From the NCBI RefSeq assembly GCF_028621895.1, contig NZ_CP117520.1, positions 1,550,001 through 1,614,000 on the forward strand: a DNA stretch of 64,000 nt. The letters run 5' to 3'. This DNA comes from Acinetobacter sp. GSS19 (GTDB lineage: Bacteria; Pseudomonadota; Gammaproteobacteria; Pseudomonadales; Moraxellaceae). Position numbers and translations under genes: made by a program. A model generated the notes under the pieces. That model was given only the letters and a program-made list of their open reading frames with translations, was not told the origin of the DNA and did not search any database. Below are positions 54,181-64,000 of this stretch, piece by piece. Numbering within the stretch: the first letter of the stretch is position 1; each line of letters opens with the position of its first letter.

Positions 54181-55056
54181 TTATTTTGCAGCAGCTTGAG
54201 CAGCAGCAACTTCTTCAGCGAAAGAAAGTTCTGCTTTTTTCTCGATACCTTCACCCACTTCGAAACGAACGAAGTTAGCAACAGTTGTACCTGTTGCTTT
54301 CAATACGTCAGCAACTTTCTTGTCATTGTCAATCACGTACATTTGACGCTCAAGAACCACTTCGTTCAAGTATTTCTCAACTGAACCAGATACCATTTTC
54401 TCAACGATATTGGCTGGTTTGCCAGATTCAATTGCTTTAGCTTCAGCAATTTCTTTCTCTTTAGCAACCAATTCAGCAGGAACTTGTTCAGCAGTAACGG
54501 CAACCGGGTTGAATGCAGCAACGTGCATTGCGATGCCTTTACCAGTGTCCGCATCACCTGTGTAAGCAACAACAACACCGATTTTCAAACCGTGTTTGTA
54601 AACAGCCAAGTTTTCGCCTTCAACGATTTGCGCACGACGAACCTGGATGTTTTCACCAATTTTTTGAACAAGCGCGATACGAGCTTCTTCAACAGTTTGA
54701 CCATCTTCAAGTTTCAATTCAGCAATTTTAGCAGCATCAGTTTCGTTTGCAGCTAAAGCAACCGCAGCAACTTTCGCAGAGAAACCAGCAAAGTTTTCGT
54801 CTTTAGCAACGAAGTCAGTTTGACAGTTTACTTCTAGAAGGATCGCTTTATTGCCTTCTTGAGCAATTGTGATCGCGCCGTCAGCAGCGATGTTACCTGC
54901 TTTTTTAGCAGCTTTTGCTTGACCAGACTTACGAAGGTTGTCGATTGCAAGTTCAATGTCACCATTCGCTTCTGTTAAAGCTTTTTTGCATTCCATCATT
55001 GCAAGACCAGTACGGTCACGTAATTCTTTTACCATGCTCGCAGTAACTGCAGTCAT
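54181..55056 (-). CDS. tsf: elongation factor Ts
   Basis: The 291-residue factor recycles EF-Tu by nucleotide exchange. The N-terminal UBA-like domain has [21 protein letters not shown], the core has [16 protein letters not shown], and the C-terminal part has [19 protein letters not shown] and [20 protein letters not shown]. It follows rpsB in the standard order with an intercistronic hairpin. Codon use is strongly biased, as for a highly expressed gene. Confidence 0.98.
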   Translation of the reverse strand: MTAVTASMVKELRDRTGLAMMECKKALTEANGDIELAIDNLRKSGQAKAAKKAGNIAADGAITIAQEGNKAILLEVNCQTDFVAKDENFAGFSAKVAAVALAANETDAAKIAELKLEDGQTVEEARIALVQKIGENIQVRRAQIVEGENLAVYKHGLKIGVVVAYTGDADTGKGIAMHVAAFNPVAVTAEQVPAELVAKEKEIAEAKAIESGKPANIVEKMVSGSVEKYLNEVVLERQMYVIDNDKKVADVLKATGTTVANFVRFEVGEGIEKKAELSFAEEVAAAQAAAK

Positions 55057-55098
55057 GTTGATCTCCTAAAGTCGGTAGAAAAATGAATCTATTCAACA

Positions 55099-55129
55099 AA
55101 AACGGCCCAAAGTAATCTCTGGGCCGTTT
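55099..55129 (-). terminator. intercistronic hairpin between rpsB and tsf
   Basis: AAACGGCCCA and TGGGCCGTTT form a 10-pair stem followed on the reverse strand by TTTG. It may attenuate or partly end transcription after rpsB. Confidence 0.7.
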
Positions 55130-55196
55130 GCTTTATCGACGCTTTAATTTGCCACCATTACATGTCGCAAAAATGACAAGCCTGCGTCAAAACGCA

Positions 55197-55943
55197 TTAA
55201 GCCTCAGAAGCAGGAGCTTCTTCGCCTTTTGCTTGAGCGTTCGCTTGAGTTTGAGCGTATTCTTTACCAGCAAGAATCGCATCAGCCATAGCTGAAGCGT
55301 AAAGCGTTACTGCACGGATCGCATCGTCGTTACCCGGAATAACGTAATCAACGTTGTCTGGGTTAGAGTTTGTATCAACGATACCGATTACAGGAATACC
55401 CAAGTTTTTCGCTTCTTTGATCGCAATCGCTTCGTGGTCAACGTCGATTACGAACAATGCGTCAGGTAAACCACCCATGTTTTTCACGCCGCCTAAAGCA
55501 CGTTCAAGTTTTTCCATCTCACGAGTACGCTCTAAAGCTTCACGTTTAGTGAGTTTAGCGAAAGTACCGTCAGTAGATTGAGTTTGAAGATCTTTTAAAC
55601 GGTTGATTGATTGACGAAGAGTTTTCCAGTTCGTCAACATACCACCTAACCAACGGTGATCAACGTATGGTTGACCTGCACGTTGAGCTTGTTCACGGAT
55701 GATTGCAGAAGCAGCACGTTTTGTACCAACGAACAAAACTTTGTTCTTTTTGCTTGCTAATTGGTTAGCGAAGTTCAAAGCATCATTTAACGCTGGAACA
55801 GTGTGCTCAAGGTTGATGATGTGAATTTTGTTACGCGCGCCAAAGATGTATTGACGCATTTTTGGGTTCCAAAAACGAGTTTGGTGACCGAAGTGCGCGC
55901 CTGCTTGAAGAAGGTCGCGCATGCTTACATTGTAATCTGCCAT
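55197..55943 (-). CDS. rpsB: 30S ribosomal protein S2
   Basis: The 248-residue protein has the S2 motifs [20 protein letters not shown], the [17 protein letters not shown] segment, [13 protein letters not shown] and [20 protein letters not shown]. It is first in the rpsB-tsf operon and its leader carries a long-range stem likely used for S2 autoregulation. Highly biased codon use. Confidence 0.98.
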   Translation of the reverse strand: MADYNVSMRDLLQAGAHFGHQTRFWNPKMRQYIFGARNKIHIINLEHTVPALNDALNFANQLASKKNKVLFVGTKRAASAIIREQAQRAGQPYVDHRWLGGMLTNWKTLRQSINRLKDLQTQSTDGTFAKLTKREALERTREMEKLERALGGVKNMGGLPDALFVIDVDHEAIAIKEAKNLGIPVIGIVDTNSNPDNVDYVIPGNDDAIRAVTLYASAMADAILAGKEYAQTQANAQAKGEEAPASEA

Positions 55944-55973
55944 TTTCTTTACCTTAAAGTTGGGTTAGGCCTC

Positions 55974-56030
55974 CATATGTCCGCATTCTCCACTCTAAAA
56001 AGAGCACCCAGAGGAATGTGACGACATATG
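55974..56030 (-). promoter_or_regulatory. structured 5' leader of rpsB
   Basis: CATATGTC (55974-55981) pairs with GACATATG (56023-56030), and the flanking ATTCTC/GAGGAAT adds pairs, forming a long stem with an internal CTCTTTTTAGAG-type hairpin about 30 bases upstream of the S2 start. S2 is known to repress its own mRNA through the leader in gammaproteobacteria, so this is the likely operator (inference). Confidence 0.5.
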
Positions 56031-56149
56031 TGCGGATTTTGTTATCCCATTACCAATGTTCATGTAATTAATTCATGAAAAGCATTTGATAAAATGGGCG
56101 GCTATTTATACCATAGACGTTTACAAATTACCAAAAGTTTTTGATGATC

Positions 56150-56980
56150 ATGAATAGTACGTATCAAGCCCCTGCCCGTTTAATCAAAACGCCTGAAGAA
56201 ATTGAGAAAATGCGTATTGCAGGACGACTGGCGGCGGAAGTACTGGAGATGATTAAACCGCATGTTCAGCCAGGTGTAAGTACGCTGGAACTCGACCGCC
56301 TCTGCCATGACTATATTGTCAATGTACAAGAGGCCATTCCAGCCTGCCTAGGCTATGGTGCAGCACCGGGTCGCCCTGCTTTTCAGCATACCATTTGTAC
56401 TTCGGTCAACCATGTGGTGTGCCACGGTATCCCATCAGAAAACAAGATCCTGAAAAAAGGCGATATTCTGAATATTGACGTGACCGTCATTAAAGATGGC
56501 TATCATGGTGATACCAACATGATGTACATCGTCGGGGGGGAGACCACCATTTTAGCTGAGCGTTTATGTAAAGTAGCCCAAGAAGCGATGTATCGTGGTA
56601 TGGCGAGCGTCAGACCGGGCTCAACCATTGGTGATATTGGTAATGCGATTCAAAAATATGTTGAATCAGAACGTTTCAGTGTGGTTCGTGAGTACTGTGG
56701 CCATGGCATTGGTACGACATTCCATGATGAACCCCAAGTCCTACATTATGGCCAGCAGAATACCGGCATGATTCTCGAAGAAGGCATGACCTTTACCATC
56801 GAACCAATGGTCAATGCCGGTGTTTGGCAAACCAAGTTGCTTGGAGACAAATGGACTGTGGTCACCAAAGACCATAAATTATCGGCACAGTTTGAACATA
56901 CCATTCTGGTGACTAAAACCGGGATTGAAGTGCTGACTGCTCGCCCAGATGAAGATTTATCACGTTTTAATACGATTTAA
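56150..56980 (+). CDS. map: methionine aminopeptidase
   Basis: The 276-residue type I enzyme removes N-terminal Met. Metal ligands are seen as Asp in NIDVTVIKDGYHGD, the second Asp in DTNMMY, His in REYCGHGIGTTFHDEP, Glu in FTIEPMVNAG and Glu in AQFEHTILVT. Three in-frame starts (56141 TTG, 56144 ATG, 56150 ATG) are possible; I use the last, which matches related proteins best. It is divergent from rpsB, the common arrangement. Confidence 0.95.
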   Translation: MNSTYQAPARLIKTPEEIEKMRIAGRLAAEVLEMIKPHVQPGVSTLELDRLCHDYIVNVQEAIPACLGYGAAPGRPAFQHTICTSVNHVVCHGIPSENKILKKGDILNIDVTVIKDGYHGDTNMMYIVGGETTILAERLCKVAQEAMYRGMASVRPGSTIGDIGNAIQKYVESERFSVVREYCGHGIGTTFHDEPQVLHYGQQNTGMILEEGMTFTIEPMVNAGVWQTKLLGDKWTVVTKDHKLSAQFEHTILVTKTGIEVLTARPDEDLSRFNTI

Positions 56981-57001
56981 GTCGTGCTCTCTGAAATACA
57001 T

Positions 57002-57030
57002 AAGGTTGCCTTCTGGCAACCTTTTATTTT
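57002..57030 (+). terminator. terminator after map
   Basis: AAGGTTGCC and GGCAACCTT form a 9-pair stem with loop TTCT, followed by T-rich sequence. Confidence 0.85.
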
Positions 57031-57115
57031 TACTGTCGGGTTGATTGCCAAAATACAGCCAGATCAAGTAAAACTGCCGACACCCTCCTTCACGTTTTGA
57101 CCTTACGGATGCCTT

Positions 57116-58336
57116 ATGTCAGAGACTCGTTTTTCCAAACCTTTAGTGGTGATGTTAATTGGAACAGCCATTATTCTGGCCCTCTCTCTCGGCGTACGTC
57201 ATGCATTTGGTCTGTACCTGGTTCCGATGAGCCACGAATTTGGCTGGGGACATCAAGTCTTTAGCTTGGCCATCGCCATGCAAAATCTGATCTGGGGGGC
57301 AGTGCAGCCGATTACGGGTGCCTTTGCAGACAAATACGGTAGTAAAGTCGTGGTTGCAGTTGGTGGAGCACTCTATACACTCGGCTTGCTGCTAATGGCA
57401 GTCAGCTCTAGTGCAATGTTACTGAATTTAAGTCTCGGTTTAATTCTTGGACTGGCTTTATCCGCCACCTCGTTTCCAGTATTACTCTCTGCCGTGGGCC
57501 GGGCAGCGCATCCTGAAAAGCGTAGTTTAGCCATGGGAATTGCCAGTGCAGCAGGCTCTTTTGGCCAGTTCATTATGTTGCCATCTACACTTCTACTGCT
57601 CAAAAATTTGGGATGGTCAGCAGCACTGGTGGTGAGTGCAATTCTGATTGCCTTGATTGTGCCACTTGCCTGGATGTTGAAAGCTCCTATGTATCAGGCA
57701 CCACAATCTGTTCATGCACACCAGACGACACCTCCGAATTTGGGCTTTAAGGATATTCTGTCCATCGCGGCCAAACATAAACCTTTCTGGTGGCTGGCTC
57801 TTGGCTTTTTTGTGTGTGGTTTTCAGGTGGTGTTTTTAGGCGTGCATTTACCCGGTTATCTGATCGATCATGGTTTTGATGCGACTACCGGTACTATTTT
57901 TCTGGCACTGGTCGGGCTGTTTAATATTTTCGGTACTTACGGTGCCGGCTGGCTGGGTGGCCATTTTCCTAAAGCCAAACTGCTCATGTGGTTATATGGT
58001 TTACGTGGCCTCGCGATTATTGCTTTTCTCATGTTACCGTTAAGTCTATGGACCATTTATGCCTTTGGGATCATGATGGGCTTACTCTGGCTGTCGACCG
58101 TCCCTTTGACCAACGGTATCGTGGCAAGCATGTTTGGCGTAAAATATTTAACGATGCTCAGCGGAATTGTATTCTTCACTCATCAGGTTGGTTCTTTTTT
58201 TGGCGGCTGGCTGGGTGGTCTGAACCACGACGTTTACGGTAATTATGATGCCGTTTGGCTTTTTTCGATTGTGCTGAGTGTTTTTGGGGTGATAGTACAT
58301 TTCTTTGTCAATGAGGAGAAAATCGTTCATGACTAG
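57116..58336 (+). CDS. MFS transporter (OFA/oxalate-formate-like group)
   Basis: The 406-residue, twelve-helix transporter starts SKPLVVMLIGTAIILALSLG, with the first loop AFADKYGSKVVVAVGG (the MFS D-x-x-G-x-K/R motif A). The first helix set LGVRHAFGLYLVPMSHEFGW resembles monocarboxylate-type MFS proteins. Substrate unknown. Its last 8 bases overlap a 44-residue membrane ORF. Confidence 0.87.
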   Translation: MSETRFSKPLVVMLIGTAIILALSLGVRHAFGLYLVPMSHEFGWGHQVFSLAIAMQNLIWGAVQPITGAFADKYGSKVVVAVGGALYTLGLLLMAVSSSAMLLNLSLGLILGLALSATSFPVLLSAVGRAAHPEKRSLAMGIASAAGSFGQFIMLPSTLLLLKNLGWSAALVVSAILIALIVPLAWMLKAPMYQAPQSVHAHQTTPPNLGFKDILSIAAKHKPFWWLALGFFVCGFQVVFLGVHLPGYLIDHGFDATTGTIFLALVGLFNIFGTYGAGWLGGHFPKAKLLMWLYGLRGLAIIAFLMLPLSLWTIYAFGIMMGLLWLSTVPLTNGIVASMFGVKYLTMLSGIVFFTHQVGSFFGGWLGGLNHDVYGNYDAVWLFSIVLSVFGVIVHFFVNEEKIVHD

Positions 58337-58463
58337 TTCAAGCCTGCTATTCAAGCTCTTGTTACTAACGACCATTGTTTTCTGCTTTGCCTTGGCTGGA
58401 GTACTCTGGGGGAACACGCCGGAACTGTTTGACTACTTTAATCAGGCCTTTTGTGCACATTAA
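58329..58463 (+). CDS. small single-helix membrane protein overlapping the MFS gene
   Basis: The ATG lies 8 bases before the end of the transporter gene, with GAGGAG about 10 bases upstream. The 44-residue product has one hydrophobic helix (SLLFKLLLLTTIVFCFALAG) and a polar tail (VLWGNTPELFDYFNQAFCAH). The overlap and ribosome site suggest translational coupling. No known family is recognised. Confidence 0.6.
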   Translation: MTSSSLLFKLLLLTTIVFCFALAGVLWGNTPELFDYFNQAFCAH

Positions 58464-58561
58464 GCAGAGCTGAATTTTATCGCTAACTCAAACGCATAAA
58501 ACGCGAATAAACTGACCAACCTTTATCTTTACGCGCTTTACCGTCGCTTTTAAGCTCACAG

Positions 58562-58591
58562 AAAAAAAGCCCCTCCGAAGAAGGGCTTTTT
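58562..58591. terminator. terminator after sthA
   Basis: AAAAAGCCC and GGGCTTTTT form a 9-pair stem with A/T tracts on both sides, serving the converging units. Confidence 0.8.
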
Positions 58592-58608
58592 CAACGCAAT
58601 CGCTTCGA

Positions 58609-60024
58609 TTAGAACAGGCGATTCATCCCGTTTAATGCCGCAACACGATAGGCTTCCGCCATTGTCGGATAGTTAAAGGTCGTTTCCACGAAATATTTCA
58701 AGGTATTGTTCGAGCTGTTCATCACCGCCTGACCAATATGTACAATCTCTGCAGCGTTGTTACCGAAGCAGTGAATTCCGAGAACTTCCAAGGTATCGCG
58801 ATGGAACAGGATCTTTAATTCACCCACGGTATCCCCGGTAATTTGTGCACGTGCCAAATAACGGAATGAAGACTGCCCCACTTCATAAGGGACTTTTTCT
58901 TCCGTTAATTGCTGCTCGGTCTTACCAATCGAAGAAATTTCTGGAATAGTGTAAATACCAGTTGGAATATCTGTCACCGGTTTGACATTTTTCTCACCAC
59001 TCATATTGGCACCCGCACAACGCCCTTGGTCGTACGCAGCAGAAGCCAACGATGGCCAGCCAATCACATCACCTGCAGCATAGATGTGTTCTACTTCGGT
59101 TTGGTATTGCTCATTGACATGTAACTGACCACGGCTATTTGGCGTTAAACCGACATTTTCCAGGCCTAGGCCATCGGTATTACCTGAACGGCCATTACAC
59201 CAAAGAATCGCATCGGCCTTGATTTTCTTCCCACTCAACAAATGCAAGACCACATGATCATCATGAGTTTCTAAATGGTCGATCTGTTCATTATGACGGA
59301 TCAACACGCCCTGCTCACGCAAGTGATACGACAAGGCATCCGCAATCTCATCATCGAGGTAACTCAACAGTTTTTGCTGGGTATTGATCAGATCAACTTT
59401 ATGATCAAGACCGATAAAGATCGAAGCATATTCACAACCAATAACACCAGCACCATAAATAATGATTTTCTGGATGGTGTAATCAAGATCCAGAATCTTG
59501 TCTGAATCGAATACACGTGGATGATTAAAGTCTAAAATCTCTGGATGATATGGACGGCTACCGGTCGCAATCACCAACTGTTTAAAAATCAGGGTTTCCT
59601 TAACACCATCCGGACTAAACACTAGAACGGTATTGGCATCCTGAATATAGGCACGGCCGTAATAAATATCGATGCGGTTGCGGTCATAAAAACGCGAGTG
59701 CGTATCAACCTGTTGCTGAATCACTTTGTGAGCATGGCGCAACACCTGTTTCATGGTGAAATGCTTCCATTCGCCCACTTTTTGGAACATTGGATCACGT
59801 TGATAGCGAAGGATGCTCGAAACGGTTTGACGCAAGGATTTACTTGGGATGGTTCCAACATGGGTACAGTTTCCTCCCAGTTGCTCACGCATATCGACAA
59901 TTGCAACGCGCTTCCCCGCTTTCGCCAGCTTCATTGCAGCGCCTTCACCGGCAGGTCCTGAACCGAGAACTACAGCGTCATACTTGACGAAATTCCCACT
60001 AACGACCTCTTTCTTACGTGGCAT
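58609..60024 (-). CDS. sthA: soluble pyridine nucleotide transhydrogenase
   Basis: The 471-residue flavoprotein moves hydride between NAD(H) and NADP(H). It has the FAD motif [19 protein letters not shown] and [15 protein letters not shown], where the second redox cysteine of the disulfide reductases is Thr, typical for SthA. The NAD motif [16 protein letters not shown] and the dimer-domain [18 protein letters not shown] and [17 protein letters not shown] follow. With icd, fpr and nadK it balances NADPH. Divergent from lipA. Confidence 0.95.
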   Translation of the reverse strand: MPRKKEVVSGNFVKYDAVVLGSGPAGEGAAMKLAKAGKRVAIVDMREQLGGNCTHVGTIPSKSLRQTVSSILRYQRDPMFQKVGEWKHFTMKQVLRHAHKVIQQQVDTHSRFYDRNRIDIYYGRAYIQDANTVLVFSPDGVKETLIFKQLVIATGSRPYHPEILDFNHPRVFDSDKILDLDYTIQKIIIYGAGVIGCEYASIFIGLDHKVDLINTQQKLLSYLDDEIADALSYHLREQGVLIRHNEQIDHLETHDDHVVLHLLSGKKIKADAILWCNGRSGNTDGLGLENVGLTPNSRGQLHVNEQYQTEVEHIYAAGDVIGWPSLASAAYDQGRCAGANMSGEKNVKPVTDIPTGIYTIPEISSIGKTEQQLTEEKVPYEVGQSSFRYLARAQITGDTVGELKILFHRDTLEVLGIHCFGNNAAEIVHIGQAVMNSSNNTLKYFVETTFNYPTMAEAYRVAALNGMNRLF

Positions 60025-60234
60025 TCAAAGCTCCTTCCACCAATCTATATACTAATTTTTTAATCAATTGTGAGCTAATATGCTGATTTCTGCCGTATTT
60101 CACAACCATATATTCAGTGATAGCCACATTTTCTAAATGAATAATGATTTTAACCCATTTCAGGTGACGTCCGTTATAATGACAACTATATTACCAAACA
60201 TCCTCTCCCCTATTAAACAGTGGAAAAGTTGAAT

Positions 60235-61248
60235 ATGTCTGAAAACCGTAAGCCTGAACAGGGTGTCAAACTTCGTGGTGCAGAAAAAGTCGCTAGAATT
60301 CCTGTAAAAGTTGTTCCTACGGTTGAAGTGCCGCGCAAACCGGACTGGATCCGAGTCAAAATGACGGCACCAGAAGAAGTTCAACGTATCAAAACCACCC
60401 TACGTGCGCAAAAGCTGCATACAGTCTGTGAAGAAGCTGCCTGCCCGAATTTACCTGAGTGTTTTGGTGGTGGAACGGCAACTTTCATGATCATGGGCGA
60501 TATTTGTACCCGTCGCTGTCCGTTCTGTGATGTGGCCCACGGCCGTCCAAATGCACTCGATCCGGATGAACCGCGCCATATGGCTGAAACCATTGCCAAC
60601 CTCGGCCTCAAATATGCCGTAATCACCTCGGTCGACCGCGATGACCTGCTCGATGGTGGCGCACAGCATTTTGTTGATTGTATTAAAGAGGCACGTGCAT
60701 TAAGTCCAGATACCTTACTGGAAATTCTGGTACCGGACTTCCGCGGACGTATGGATATTGCGTTACGCATCATGACTGAATGTCCACCGGATGTGTTTAA
60801 CCACAATATTGAAACCGTGCCACGTCTGTATAAAGCAATGCGTCCAGGTTCAGACTATCAACACTCTTTAAGCCTGTTAAAAACCTTTAAAGACTATTGT
60901 CCAGACGTACCCACCAAGTGCGGTTTGATGGTCGGTATTGGTGAAACTGAAGAAGAAGTGATTGCCCTGCTTGATGACCTGAAAGCCCATGATGTGGACT
61001 ATGTAACCATCGGACAGTATTTACAACCATCGACGCAGCATGCACCTATCGATCGTTTTGTCACCCCAGAAGAATTTGAGCGTTATGCTGAACATGGCCG
61101 CAAACTGGGCTTTAAAAATATCTGGTCAGCACCTATGGTTCGTTCCAGCTATTTCGCAGATCGTCAGTATTATGGTGAACCGGTTCCAGCAGTACGTCGC
61201 AAGGTAGATCCAGCCAAGAAAATCAATGTACAAACCATTGAAGCTTAA
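60235..61248 (+). CDS. lipA: lipoyl synthase
   Basis: The 337-residue radical SAM enzyme inserts two sulfurs into octanoyl groups. The auxiliary cluster motif is [13 protein letters not shown], the SAM cluster [13 protein letters not shown], and the C-terminal RSSY is present. The ATG at 60235 is preferred to a GTG 15 bases upstream. No lipB is next to it. A good terminator follows. Confidence 0.97.
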   Translation: MSENRKPEQGVKLRGAEKVARIPVKVVPTVEVPRKPDWIRVKMTAPEEVQRIKTTLRAQKLHTVCEEAACPNLPECFGGGTATFMIMGDICTRRCPFCDVAHGRPNALDPDEPRHMAETIANLGLKYAVITSVDRDDLLDGGAQHFVDCIKEARALSPDTLLEILVPDFRGRMDIALRIMTECPPDVFNHNIETVPRLYKAMRPGSDYQHSLSLLKTFKDYCPDVPTKCGLMVGIGETEEEVIALLDDLKAHDVDYVTIGQYLQPSTQHAPIDRFVTPEEFERYAEHGRKLGFKNIWSAPMVRSSYFADRQYYGEPVPAVRRKVDPAKKINVQTIEA

Positions 61249-61265
61249 AATAGTGTTCTGATTTT

Positions 61266-61294
61266 AAAAGCCCTCTCACAAGAGGGCTTTTTTA
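61266..61294 (+). terminator. terminator after lipA
   Basis: AAAAGCCCTCT and AGAGGGCTTTT form an 11-pair stem with loop CACA and T-run. Confidence 0.9.
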
Positions 61295-61383
61295 TACCTT
61301 AGTCACAACTGATCTATTTCTCGGACAGTTCCACATTTTTTCAGTTAAATTATTGCTCAGTTTAATTCTGAACAGAGAACAGC

Positions 61384-61776
61384 ATGTCGCAAGAAGATTA
61401 TAAAAATGGTTTACAGGTACGCACTGAAGTGATGGGCGAGGCTTTTGTCAAACGTGCACAAGACAATACCGTACCGTTCACTCAACCTTTGCAGGACTGG
61501 ATCAATGAACATGCCTGGGGCTCAACCTGGCAACGTGAAGGCGTATTGCCGCGTAAATATCGCTCGCTCATTACCCTAGCGATGCTGACCGCACTCAAAG
61601 CACCGACCGAAATCAAAGGCCATGTACGTGGCGCACTCAACAATGGCTGCACAGTGGAAGAAATTCAGGAAACCTTGCTGCACAGCTTGCCGTACTGTGG
61701 CGCCCCTGCTGCACAAGAAGCCTTTCGCGCAGCCTTAGAAGTCATCACTGAATATCAACAGCCCAAGCAAGATTAA
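61384..61776 (+). CDS. carboxymuconolactone decarboxylase family protein
   Basis: The 130-residue protein has the PcaC/CMD core: GLQVRTEVMGEAFVKRA, RKYRSLITLAMLTALKAPTEIKGHVRGALNNGCT and HSLPYCGAPAAQEAFRAAL. It resembles 4-carboxymuconolactone decarboxylase of the protocatechuate pathway, but no pca genes are near, so it could be a paralogue with another role. It lacks the CxxC motif of the AhpD peroxidase branch. Confidence 0.85.
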   Translation: MSQEDYKNGLQVRTEVMGEAFVKRAQDNTVPFTQPLQDWINEHAWGSTWQREGVLPRKYRSLITLAMLTALKAPTEIKGHVRGALNNGCTVEEIQETLLHSLPYCGAPAAQEAFRAALEVITEYQQPKQD

Positions 61777-61814
61777 ACCTCTTCATCTGTCTAGATTTGA
61801 TTTTAACCTTGCAG

Positions 61815-61854
61815 CTAGACTTTAGAGTACAAACCAGAAAACGCTAAAGTCTAG
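61815..61854. repeat. perfect 11-base inverted repeat between convergent genes
   Basis: CTAGACTTTAG (61815-61825) and CTAAAGTCTAG (61844-61854) are perfect inverted copies with an 18-base spacer. There is no T-run, so it is not a classic terminator. Confidence 0.6.
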
Positions 61855-61869
61855 ATGGAGATATTTACA

Positions 61870-62409
61870 TTAACTTATTACCGGCGTCTGAATCTTGGCA
61901 TGACGGTCATCAATCACAATGGCTTGTCGACAGATCCCATCTGCTCGACGTTGTTGCTCAAATACCTGGGCAGACATCGGCTCAAAATTATCAAAGAAAC
62001 AAATTTCCTGATCATCAATCGAATACACCAGGGATTGATTCCCCACGCCGTCCAGCGTGTCATAGTAGACAATCACCATTTTGCCACGCTTGATTTCATT
62101 CTGAATATCGGCATAACTTAAAGCAGCCTGAATCGGAATGCGCAAGGCTTTTGCTTCGGTATAACTCTGCCGTTCGGTTTTATCGATATTGGGATCAGGA
62201 TCGGTATGAAAAGCCACCTCAAACCCGATTTTCTTTAATGCCACGGCCAGAGCTATGGTAAAAGTGCCCTGTTGATAATCATGGCGGCATAGCTTAATCA
62301 GCTCGCTCATTGCAATTTGTACCCCATGGTGCTGTAACACCATCCATACCGCAAACACTCCACAGTTAGCTTCGAGATTCAGCAATGAATCAGGCATCGT
62401 CATGGCCAT
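61870..62409 (-). CDS. C39-like domain protein, likely inactive as peptidase
   Basis: The 179-residue protein starts with a papain-like C39 motif: LLNLEANCGVFAVWMVLQHHG, with Cys in the catalytic position, then MSELIKLCRHDYQQGTFTIA. In the later strand (LDGVGNQSLVYSIDDQEICF), where C39 peptidases carry a catalytic His, there is none. It may be a pseudo-enzyme or binding domain. There is no signal peptide and no ABC transporter nearby. Confidence 0.72.
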   Translation of the reverse strand: MAMTMPDSLLNLEANCGVFAVWMVLQHHGVQIAMSELIKLCRHDYQQGTFTIALAVALKKIGFEVAFHTDPDPNIDKTERQSYTEAKALRIPIQAALSYADIQNEIKRGKMVIVYYDTLDGVGNQSLVYSIDDQEICFFDNFEPMSAQVFEQQRRADGICRQAIVIDDRHAKIQTPVIS

Positions 62410-62747
62410 AGCTTTAAGTCCAGAATTTGAGTCAATCGTTCATGATACTATTTTATCAACAGAAATCAGCGGATTCTCTTGAATTGACTGATCCTGCCTC
62501 ATTTTTCAATCTTTCTGAAAATATTTGAGTCTGAATCACTTCACTGGCTTTGTCTTACTGCGGTGCAGCTCTCTTCAACACTTAAAACATTTATCTTAAA
62601 ATCACCTTGCCATCTCATCCATTCCCATACAGTACAGATAGAATTCAACTAATCTCATCTATTGATTTGGTAAAAAATCAGCAATAAAAAAGCCGGTGCA
62701 GATGCACCGGCTTTTTTGATTTCATCGATGGTTAAACCGATTACATC
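62410..62747. other. gap upstream of the C39-like gene
   Basis: No gene; holds the icd2 terminator at 62686-62717 and presumably the promoter of the reverse-strand C39-like gene. No other structure is clear. Confidence 0.5.
62686..62717 (-). terminator. terminator after the monomeric isocitrate dehydrogenase gene
   Basis: AAAAAAGCCGGTGCA and TGCACCGGCTTTTTT form a 15-pair stem with a 2-base centre; strong in both directions. Confidence 0.92.

Positions 62748-64000
<1,253 letters not shown>

Noticed and set aside
61384..61776. AhpD-like peroxidase
   Set aside because: Only one cysteine is present in the core, not the CxxC of AhpD; the PcaC-like pattern fits better.

Overview
The window is a piece of chromosome from a gammaproteobacterium, most likely an Acinetobacter (inference). 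Supporting signs are moderate-to-low GC, a TyrA-AroA fusion behind pheA and hisC, a monomeric and a dimeric NADP-isocitrate dehydrogenase, a Nudix-ThiE fusion, HemP behind a Fur box, and several short lineage-type hypothetical proteins. I could not run homology searches, so family calls rest on recognised motifs, lengths and gene order. No prophage, insertion sequence, CRISPR array or rRNA was seen.

Layout. 1-7.3 kb: PhzF-like protein (cut by the window edge), flavin reductase, icd, rluE, a copper/redox-type two-component system divergent from two exported proteins (GlcG/HbpS-like and a secreted hydroxyisourate hydrolase), and a PaaI thioesterase. 7.3-8.4 kb: one AT-rich DUF2971 gene that looks acquired. 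8.4-17.2 kb: M61 peptidase, dacC, slyD, phrB, a gene-poor kilobase with a 41-residue lipoprotein, yaaA, an alpha/beta hydrolase and a hypothetical. 17.3-23.3 kb: aromatic amino-acid operon pheA-hisC-tyrA/aroA and dctA. 23.7-32 kb: ybiB, nadK-yeaC, mrcB with a mini-lipoprotein behind it, Nudix-ThiE, Fur-controlled hemP and an orphan GspE-type ATPase. 32-42 kb: DUF4010 membrane protein, trmO, fpr, a TetR regulator, trhP-yfhL, ahpF, rnk and glyA. 42-47 kb: small hypotheticals around an ExoX-like nuclease, an OafA-type acyltransferase and tRNA-Arg(CCG). 47-54 kb: an ABC exporter translationally coupled to queF, then rodA, mltB and rlpA. 54-64 kb: rpsB-tsf, map, an MFS transporter with an overlapping 44-residue membrane ORF, sthA, lipA, a carboxymuconolactone-decarboxylase-like protein, a C39-like protein and the 3' part of the monomeric isocitrate dehydrogenase.

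Themes. Most genes are housekeeping: cell-wall growth (dacC, mrcB, rodA, mltB, rlpA), translation and RNA modification (rpsB, tsf, map, rluE, trmO, trhP, queF), aromatic and one-carbon biosynthesis, and redox balance (icd, sthA, fpr, ahpF, nadK). The items most worth a second look are the two-component/periplasmic redox module at 3.7-6.8 kb with a near-canonical CopR-type box, the lipoprotein directly behind mrcB, the ABC-queF coupling, the 44-residue membrane ORF overlapping an MFS gene, and the C39-like protein that seems to lack its catalytic histidine. I found no clearly undescribed multi-gene system.
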